This document shows positions 63,820 to 64,000 of a stretch of DNA of 64,000 nucleotides, piece after piece. Made by a program: the position numbers and the translations under genes. The stretch's first letter is position 1. Every line of letters begins with the position of its first letter. Origin of the DNA: Actinomycetota bacterium (GTDB lineage: Bacteria; Actinomycetota; Thermoleophilia; Gaiellales; Gaiellaceae); NCBI GenBank assembly GCA_003152275.1, contig PLZU01000087.1:78149-142148 (forward strand). Direction: 5' to 3'. The notes under the pieces were generated by a model. It was not told where the DNA came from, ran no database searches, and saw only the letters and a program-made list of their open reading frames with translations.

Positions 63820-64000
63820 GTGGCCGTCCTCACGTCGCAGGTCGAGCGCAGCTCCGACGAGTTCGCGCGCCGCCACGAACGAATGGGCGCGCTTGTCGAG
63901 GAGCTTCGCGAGCGCACCGCCGAGGTAGCCCGCGGCGGCGGCGAGCAGGCCGTGGAACGCCACCGCTCGCGCGGCAAGCTCACGGCGCGCGAGCGAATCG
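63820..64000 (+). CDS. Acyl-CoA carboxylase carboxyltransferase (beta) subunit, N-terminal fragment running off the right edge
   Basis: GTG start: VAVLTSQVERSSDEFARRHERMGALVEELRERTAEVARGGGEQAVERHRSRGKLTARERI; RHxxRGKLxxRERI is the signature N-terminus of MCC/PCC beta subunits. Absent from the ORF track because it is open at the edge. Confidence 0.88.
   Translation, partial: MAVLTSQVERSSDEFARRHERMGALVEELRERTAEVARGGGEQAVERHRSRGKLTARERI

Noticed and set aside
63787-64000. Minus-strand partial ORF RELAARAVAFHGLLAAAAGYLGGALAKLLDKRAHSF...RPPDA*
   Set aside because: Antisense to the convincing carboxyltransferase N-terminus on the + strand.

Overview
High-GC, actinobacterial-type window; a Thermoleophilia-like lineage is a guess. 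About 85% of it is two adjacent minus-strand giant genes. Giant B (26894..53752) encodes 8,952 aa. Giant A starts at GTG 26563 and stays open for at least 8,854 codons past the left edge. The ORF track misses giant A because its frame never closes, but no listed minus-strand ORF in 1..26563 uses that frame. A and B are paralogs: they share the N-terminus, a TYSGGM(S/G)WF(A/S)TD linker motif, a late GWLS(R/N)G..SP / RGFAL-QAFAL block and near-identical leaders. Each leader has a TAGGCCG-TT-CGGCCTA palindrome at the same distance from the start codon plus a start-proximal hairpin. A degraded 30-codon fragment of the SPOR-like gene that lies upstream of B (53937..54515) sits between B and A. This suggests a [SPOR-like gene + leader + giant gene] cassette was tandemly duplicated. 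The right flank (54.6-64 kb) is mostly ordinary: tRNA-Gly, RNase H, aldehyde dehydrogenase, PadR regulator plus a His-rich small protein, EF-G-like GTPase with atypical G3/G4 motifs, WhiG/FliA-type sigma factor, tRNA-Trp, a frameshifted DUF3761/HNH-like secreted protein, DoxX, DinB, and the start of an acyl-CoA carboxylase carboxyltransferase gene at the right edge. Family names are by-eye calls; no searches were run.
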